Below are positions 6,282 to 10,119 of a DNA stretch of 10,119 nucleotides, piece by piece. The translations under genes were made by a program, and so were the position numbers. The notes below the pieces were generated by a model. The model searched no databases and had not been told where the DNA came from. It was given only the letters and a program-made list of their open reading frames with translations. Each line of letters begins with the position of its first letter. Position 1 is the stretch's first letter. The DNA is from Gammaproteobacteria bacterium (lineage in GTDB: Bacteria > Pseudomonadota > Gammaproteobacteria > Steroidobacterales > Steroidobacteraceae). The stretch spans positions 1 through 10,119 of the forward strand of contig RFTM01000038.1 in the NCBI GenBank assembly GCA_009923475.1, in the 5' to 3' direction.

Positions 6282-7784
6282 ATGACCGTCACGCCGCCCC
6301 GACCGCAGAAGATATCTCCCCGCGTCACGAGCTTCATCGACGGCGCCCCGATACCGGCAGATGCCCCCGGCCATGACATCCCCGTGGTCGACCCCACCAC
6401 CGAAGAGACGCTGAGCCAGCTGCGCGAGGCCGACGCCGCCGAGGTGGACGCCGCCGTGCGCTCGGCGCGCCGCGCCTTCGATGAGGGTCCCTGGCCGCGT
6501 ATGGACATCAACGCGCGCAAGGACATCCTCTATTCGGTGCGCGACCACCTGCGCAAGCACGCCGAGGAACTGGCCTGGCTCGAGTGCAAGAACGTCGGCC
6601 TGCCGCTCTCCAGCGTGCTGTGGCACGTGCAGCGCATGGCGCGCAACTTCGAGTTCTTCGCCGAGGTCGCGAGCACCGCGCACGGCGAGACCTATTCCCA
6701 GACCAGCGGCTTCCTCACGGTGGTCACCCGCGAGCCCAAGGGCGTCGCCGGCGTGATCGCGCCCTGGAACGCGCCGCTCGCCCTGTCCTCGATGCGCGTC
6801 GCCACCTGCATCCCGTTCGGCAACACCTGCGTGCTGAAGCCCTCCGAATACACGCCGCTCTCGGTGAGTCGGATGGTAGAGGTGATGCACGAGGCCGGCC
6901 TGCCGCCGGGCGTCGTCAACCTGGTCAACGGCCGCGGCAGCGTCACCGGCGACGCGCTCGTCAGCCACCCCGGCATCGACATGGTCGGCTTCACGGGCGG
7001 CACCGCCACCGGCCGCGCGATCGCCGCCACCGCCGGGCGCAACCTCAAGCCGGTCGCGCTCGAGCTCGGCGGCAAGTCGGCCAACATCATCTTCGAGTCC
7101 GCCGACCTCGAGCGCGCGCTGGACGGCGCGCTCGCCGGCATCTACGGCAACAACGGCCAGCAATGCCTCGCCGGCTCGCGCATCCTCGTGCAGCGCGGCA
7201 TCGCCGACCGCTTCATCGAACGCTTCGTCGAGCGCTCGCGGAACATCCGCCTCGGCGATCCGCTCGACCCCGCCACGGAGATCGGGCCGCTCTGTTTCCG
7301 CGGCCACATGGAGCGCGTGCTGTCCTACGCCGACGTGGCGCGCGCCGACGGCGCGCGGCTGCTCACCGGCGGACGGCGCGCGACCGAGCCCGCACGCGGC
7401 TGGTTCATCGAACCGACGGCGGTGCTCGCGCCCGACAACGACGCGCGCGTCTGCCGGGAGGAGATCTTCGGGCCCTTCGCCACCTTCCTCACCTTCGACA
7501 CCCTCGACGACGCCATCCGCATCGCCAACGATTCGAGGTTCGGCCTGGTCAACTACGTCTGGTCGGACGACCTGCCGACGGTGATGCGCTGCACGCGCGA
7601 GATCCGCGCCGGCACGGTGTGGGTCAACACCCCCTTGATGCGCGAACTGCGCGCGCCCTTCGGCGGCTTCAAGGAGTCGGGCATCGGCCGCGACGGCCCG
7701 CAGACCAGCCTCGACTTCTTCACCGAGCTCAAGTCGACCATCATCCCCATCGATCCGGTGAAGATGCACCGCTACGGAGCCTGA
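6282..7784 (+). CDS. NAD(P)-dependent aldehyde dehydrogenase (hydroxymuconic-semialdehyde dehydrogenase-like)
   Basis: Oxidises an aldehyde to the carboxylic acid in the cytoplasm. The protein is 500 residues, full length. Seen: the oxyanion asparagine in APWNAPL (N163), cofactor-contacting K186 in LKPSEYTP, FTGGTATGR (237-245) of the Rossmann site, general base E261 in LELGGKSAN, nucleophile C295 in NNGQQCLAGSR and EEIFGPF (393-399). The C-terminal pattern with MRELRAPFGGFKESGIGRDG (453-472) and a short tail ending HRYGA resembles HpaE/XylG-type dehydrogenases of meta-cleavage pathways more than betaine-aldehyde types; that subfamily call is an inference. It opens the rightward operon, facing the UbiD-like gene, and is followed 7 nt later by the glutathione transferase gene. 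It probably oxidises an aldehyde intermediate made by the leftward genes, under control of the GntR regulator. Confidence 0.93.
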   Translation: MTVTPPRPQKISPRVTSFIDGAPIPADAPGHDIPVVDPTTEETLSQLREADAAEVDAAVRSARRAFDEGPWPRMDINARKDILYSVRDHLRKHAEELAWLECKNVGLPLSSVLWHVQRMARNFEFFAEVASTAHGETYSQTSGFLTVVTREPKGVAGVIAPWNAPLALSSMRVATCIPFGNTCVLKPSEYTPLSVSRMVEVMHEAGLPPGVVNLVNGRGSVTGDALVSHPGIDMVGFTGGTATGRAIAATAGRNLKPVALELGGKSANIIFESADLERALDGALAGIYGNNGQQCLAGSRILVQRGIADRFIERFVERSRNIRLGDPLDPATEIGPLCFRGHMERVLSYADVARADGARLLTGGRRATEPARGWFIEPTAVLAPDNDARVCREEIFGPFATFLTFDTLDDAIRIANDSRFGLVNYVWSDDLPTVMRCTREIRAGTVWVNTPLMRELRAPFGGFKESGIGRDGPQTSLDFFTELKSTIIPIDPVKMHRYGA

Positions 7785-7791
7785 GGCGCCC

Positions 7792-8412
7792 ATGATCGAC
7801 CTGCACACCACGGCGACGGCGAACGGCTACAAGGCGTCCATCATGCTCGAGGAGGTGGGCTTGTCCTACCGGGTCCTCGATTACGACCTCGTGAAGGGCG
7901 AGCACATGAAGCCCGAGTACCTCGCCTTGAACCCGGTCGGGCGCGTGCCGACCATCGTCGACCATGACGTGCCGGACGGGCCCGTCACGGTGTACGGGAC
8001 GCCCGCGATCCTGCTCTACCTCGCCGAGAAGACCGGGCAGCTGCTGCCGAGCCGGCCCGCCGCGCGCGCCAAGGCCTACGAGTGGCTCGGCATCGTATCC
8101 AGCGACATCGCGCCGGCCTACAGCGGCCAGTTCGTCTTCAATGTCATCGCGCCCGCCAAGGACCCTTGGGCCATCGGCTTCTACGACAAGCTCTGCCTGC
8201 GGCTGCTCGCGCCCATGGAGTCGCGGCTCGCGGCTTCGCGCCATCTTGCGGGCGACGACTACAGCATCGCGGACGTCATCGCCTACCCCGTGGCCGCGGT
8301 CTCGATGAAGCGCTTCCCGGGCGACCTCGCGGGCCATCCCAACATCGCGCGTTGGGCCGCCGAGGTCGGCGCGCGGCCGGCGGTGCAGCGCGGCATGAAG
8401 GTCCCGCGCTGA
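7792..8412 (+). CDS. Glutathione S-transferase family protein (nu-class/YfcG-like)
   Basis: Cytoplasmic glutathione-dependent enzyme, 206 residues, of the kind whose characterised members (E. coli YfcG, YghU) act mainly as disulfide reductases using two glutathiones. The N-terminal thioredoxin-like domain (1-80) starts MIDLHTTATANGYK, placing T9 and N11 exactly where YfcG has its functional Thr and Asn. The cis-proline is P53 in GRVPTIVD. The following glutathione-holding Glu-Ser pair, expected before AILLYLAEK, reads G69-T70 here, so gamma-glutamyl binding may be altered. The C-terminal helical domain has the N-capping box SIAD (158-161). ATG at 7792 follows GAGG by 5 nt, and the gene is 7 nt downstream of the aldehyde dehydrogenase, so the two are co-transcribed. 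Conjugation or reduction of a pathway electrophile is plausible but not shown. Confidence 0.9.
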   Translation: MIDLHTTATANGYKASIMLEEVGLSYRVLDYDLVKGEHMKPEYLALNPVGRVPTIVDHDVPDGPVTVYGTPAILLYLAEKTGQLLPSRPAARAKAYEWLGIVSSDIAPAYSGQFVFNVIAPAKDPWAIGFYDKLCLRLLAPMESRLAASRHLAGDDYSIADVIAYPVAAVSMKRFPGDLAGHPNIARWAAEVGARPAVQRGMKVPR

Positions 8413-8424
8413 TCCCTTGACGCT

Positions 8425-8985
8425 TCAGCCCGCGCCGAACGCGCAATAGTCCTCTTTCTCGACGAGATCGTACGCGAACAGGAACTTCGCCATGCCGGTG
8501 AGCACCGCCATGGTCATGCCGAGCTCCACGATCTGCGCATCGTCGAAATGGGCCCGCAGCTCGGCGTAGAGCGCGGCATCGAGATGCCCCCGCGGCGCGG
8601 TGAGCGCCATGGCGGCTGCGAGGCGCAGCGCCGCCCGCTCCGCCGGCGTCCAACAGGCCGCCGACTCGTCGCCGATGGCGCGCAACTGCGTCTCGTCGAG
8701 ACCTGCTGCCGCGGCGTCCAGCCGGTTGCCGCGGTTGCAGAACGCGCAGCCGTGGACCGTCGACAAGCGCAACCGCACCAGTTCCTTGATGCGCACCGGG
8801 ACACGGCCGCCGTAGAACACCCGACTGTAGAACTCCCCGTACCACTCGAAGAGCTCCGGCGCATGGCCCAGCACGTCGATGAAGGTGGCATCGCCGCGCA
8901 AGGCCTGTGCGCGGTCATGGGCCGCCTGCAGGGCGGGCGGCAGGGCCTCACGCGGCAACGGCGGGACGGGTGGGTTCGGCATCAT
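8425..8985 (-). CDS. AhpD-like/carboxymuconolactone decarboxylase-family protein
   Basis: Small all-helical protein of the CMD/AhpD fold, 186 residues. AhpD-type members are thiol redox proteins with a Glu...Cys-x-x-Cys...His relay. Seen: E68 in KELVRLRLS, then HGCAFCNRGN with C80 and C83; the 12-residue gap from E68 to C80 equals that in mycobacterial AhpD. The relay histidine position (four after the second cysteine) is N87 instead. FYGGRVPVRIKELV (57-70) is a typical lead-in, and a second helical half follows (PAERAALRLAAAM, 114-126). ATG at 8985 has GGAG 7 nt upstream (8996-8993); the ATG at 9015 lacks one and would reach into the promoter of the neighbour. It is the only leftward gene right of the divergent region, ending 12 nt from the glutathione transferase stop. 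Role: peroxide or alkyl-hydroperoxide defence, or an uncharacterised redox step. Confidence 0.87.
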   Translation of the reverse strand: MMPNPPVPPLPREALPPALQAAHDRAQALRGDATFIDVLGHAPELFEWYGEFYSRVFYGGRVPVRIKELVRLRLSTVHGCAFCNRGNRLDAAAAGLDETQLRAIGDESAACWTPAERAALRLAAAMALTAPRGHLDAALYAELRAHFDDAQIVELGMTMAVLTGMAKFLFAYDLVEKEDYCAFGAG

Positions 8986-8992
8986 GGCAGTG

Positions 8993-8996
8993 CTCC
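8993..8996 (-). promoter_or_regulatory. Ribosome binding site deciding the AhpD-like start
   Basis: GGAG on the minus strand, 7 nt ahead of the ATG at 8985. It favours this start over the in-frame ATG at 9015. Confidence 0.5.
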
Positions 8997-9019
8997 GGGC
9001 AGAGGGCGCGCGCATCCCC

Positions 9020-9025
9020 TAGAAT
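9020..9025 (+). promoter_or_regulatory. Possible -10 element (TAGAAT) just before the membrane-protein start
   Basis: TAGAAT matches five of six bases of the sigma70 -10 consensus and stands out in GC-rich surroundings. It sits 7 nt before the ATG at 9033, so transcription would begin at or next to the start codon; no Shine-Dalgarno sequence is visible there. No good -35 hexamer is seen at the standard spacing. Confidence 0.3.
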
Positions 9026-9032
9026 CCGCAGC

Positions 9033-9695
9033 ATGGACCATCCGATCTGGGTCTACCTGCACATCATGCTGTTCGTCTACTGGTTGGGCGCGGACCTCGG
9101 CGTCTTCCTGCTGGCGAAGGCCGCCCGCCGCCCTGACCTCTCCTTCGCCGAGCGCGCGTTCGCGCTGCGCATGGCCGTCACCATCGACCTCGTGCCCCGC
9201 CTGTGCTTCGCGGTGATGTTCCCCGTGGGCCTGCATGTCACGGCCTCGGGCGGGTTCGCGATCATCCCCGGATGGGCGTTCGCCGCATCCTGGGCCGTGT
9301 CGGCGGCATGGATCCTGCTGCTCTTCGCGATGGGCCGCCACGAGGGCACGCCGCGCGGCGCGCGTCTCTCGCAGCTCAACCTCGCCCTGCAGGCGCTGCT
9401 TTGCCTGCTCGTGGGGGCGCTCGGTGTGTCGGCGCTCGCGGGCCACGGGCCCTTGCCCGGCGGTTGGTACGGCGCCAAGGTCTTTTTGTTCGCCTGCGTG
9501 TTCGCCCTCGGCATCGGCATCGACATCGCCTTCCGGCCGGTGGGCCCCGCGTTCATGCGCCTCGCCGCCGAGGGCAGCAGCCCCGCGGTAGAGGCGGAGC
9601 TGTCGCGCGGCATCGACGGCGCCGTCCGCGTCGTCATCGCCCTCTATCTGCTGCTCGCGCTGATCGCGTTCATCGGCGTCGCCAAGCCCTTCTGA
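9033..9695 (+). CDS. Six-helix integral membrane protein, CopD-like, function unknown
   Basis: Inner-membrane protein of 220 residues. Six hydrophobic stretches are visible: about 5-28, 48-70, 78-100, 113-136, 145-166 and 197-217, with a hydrophilic loop at 101-112 and a longer one at 167-196. H10 in YLHIMLFVYWLGAD and H68 in GLHVTASGG lie in or at the ends of helices 1 and 2, and could be haem or metal ligands as in CopD/DUF2269-type proteins; that link is a resemblance, not a firm match. The TM1 pattern HxxxxxxYWLGADLG is distinctive. The start at 9033 lacks a Shine-Dalgarno sequence but is preceded by a -10-like element, so it may be leaderless. The divergent AhpD-like gene starts about 50 nt to the left and an alpha/beta-hydrolase follows after 22 nt, probably in the same transcript. 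Confidence 0.75.
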   Translation: MDHPIWVYLHIMLFVYWLGADLGVFLLAKAARRPDLSFAERAFALRMAVTIDLVPRLCFAVMFPVGLHVTASGGFAIIPGWAFAASWAVSAAWILLLFAMGRHEGTPRGARLSQLNLALQALLCLLVGALGVSALAGHGPLPGGWYGAKVFLFACVFALGIGIDIAFRPVGPAFMRLAAEGSSPAVEAELSRGIDGAVRVVIALYLLLALIAFIGVAKPF

Positions 9696-9717
9696 TCCTG
9701 TCCCATCCGGAGTCCCC

Positions 9718-10119
9718 ATGCCCATCGCCCGCATCAACGGCCACGACATGTACTACGAGGTGCTCGGTCAGGGCGACCCGGTGCTGTGCATGGGCGGCTG
9801 GGGCACGTTCTGCCACGAGAACCACCACCACCTCGCGCGCGGCCTCATCGACCGTTACCAGGTGATCCTGTTCGATTACCGCGGCATCCGCGATTCGGGC
9901 GACGACCTCAGCGTCCCCTCGACCATGGCCTTGCACGCCGATGACGCCATCGGCCTGCTCGACCACCTCGGCCTCACGCGCGTGCATCTGGTCGGGCTCG
10001 TCGGCATGGGCGCCTGCGTCGCGCAGGAGATCGCCATCCGCCGCCCCGACCTCGCGCGCAGCATGCTCAACACCGGCGCCTGGTGCGAGATGGACCCCTT
10101 CCTGCGCGACCAGCTGGAG
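9718..10119 (+). CDS. Alpha/beta-hydrolase family protein lacking the elbow serine, 3' end cut by window
   Basis: The first 134 residues of an alpha/beta-hydrolase; family members are usually about 260-290 residues. Seen: INGHDMYYEVLGQGDPVL (6-23), the oxyanion-region MGGWGT (25-30), FDYRGIRDSG (52-61) corresponding to the usual D-x-R-G-x-x-x-S strand, and the nucleophile-elbow region VHLVGLVGMGACVAQE (89-104). In active members this reads like LVGHSMGGxVAQ; here no serine, aspartate or cysteine sits at the elbow centre, which is V95 or G96 depending on alignment, and one residue is inserted. C100 is close by but is not in the standard nucleophile position. ATG at 9718 is preceded by GGAG with 5-nt spacing. 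It could be a non-catalytic homologue or a lyase/dioxygenase-like variant that needs no nucleophile. The acid and histidine of the triad lie outside the window. Confidence 0.85.
   Translation, partial: MPIARINGHDMYYEVLGQGDPVLCMGGWGTFCHENHHHLARGLIDRYQVILFDYRGIRDSGDDLSVPSTMALHADDAIGLLDHLGLTRVHLVGLVGMGACVAQEIAIRRPDLARSMLNTGAWCEMDPFLRDQLE

Noticed and set aside
6261..7811. A 516-codon open frame antisense to the aldehyde dehydrogenase
   Set aside because: The aldehyde dehydrogenase on the plus strand has every catalytic motif. The antisense product is Arg/Ala/Gly/Val/His-rich with no recognisable domain, as expected of a shadow frame in high-GC DNA.
8413..8424. Bidirectional terminator between the convergent GST and AhpD-like genes
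   Set aside because: Only 12 nt separate the stops, and I see no stem-loop followed by a T-run there.
1..10119. CRISPR arrays, tRNA/rRNA genes, insertion sequences, tandem repeats
   Set aside because: Reading both strands I saw no regularly spaced repeats, tRNA-like cloverleaf, transposase or terminal inverted repeats. Coding density leaves no gap above about 100 bp.

Overview
This is a high-GC window (roughly two-thirds or more G+C by eye), almost entirely coding. Short intergenic gaps, overlapping stop/start junctions and typical proteobacterial protein families suggest an environmental proteobacterium, probably beta- or gammaproteobacterial. That placement is an impression from family resemblance, not a phylogenetic test. 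I see no rRNA, tRNA, CRISPR array, insertion sequence or phage gene.

Layout. A short divergent intergenic region near 6192-6281 splits the window. To its left, seven genes run leftwards on the minus strand in one tight array. In transcription order they are: a shortened UbiD-family protein; a haem-oxygenase-like metal oxidase of the PqqC/TenA/CADD type; a short-chain dehydrogenase (SDR); a GntR-family regulator with a UTRA domain; a cyclic-amide hydrolase of the dihydropyrimidinase/hydantoinase/allantoinase group; a Prx5-type peroxiredoxin; and a medium-chain NADPH reductase that runs off the left edge. Three junctions are stop/start overlaps (GTGA, TTGA, TGATG), so translational coupling is likely. 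To the right, an aldehyde dehydrogenase of the hydroxymuconic-semialdehyde type and a nu-class-like glutathione transferase run rightwards. Then come a convergent AhpD/carboxymuconolactone-decarboxylase-like gene, a six-helix membrane protein and the start of an alpha/beta-hydrolase cut by the right edge.

How the genes may work together. The left array plus the aldehyde dehydrogenase look like a regulated catabolic cluster: ring opening of a cyclic amide or imide, oxidation by an SDR and an aldehyde dehydrogenase, an O2-using metal oxidase, and a decarboxylase-like protein. The GntR/UTRA regulator probably responds to a pathway metabolite. Peroxiredoxin, glutathione transferase and the AhpD-like protein add a thiol-redox or peroxide-protection layer. 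The substrate cannot be read from the sequence.

Most interesting points. The UbiD-like protein keeps the N/R/H residues of the prFMN-metal half-site, but about 115 residues carrying both catalytic glutamates are absent in a clean in-frame way. The adjacent oxidase has a full candidate six-ligand dimetal set. The terminal alpha/beta-hydrolase lacks a nucleophile serine at its elbow.
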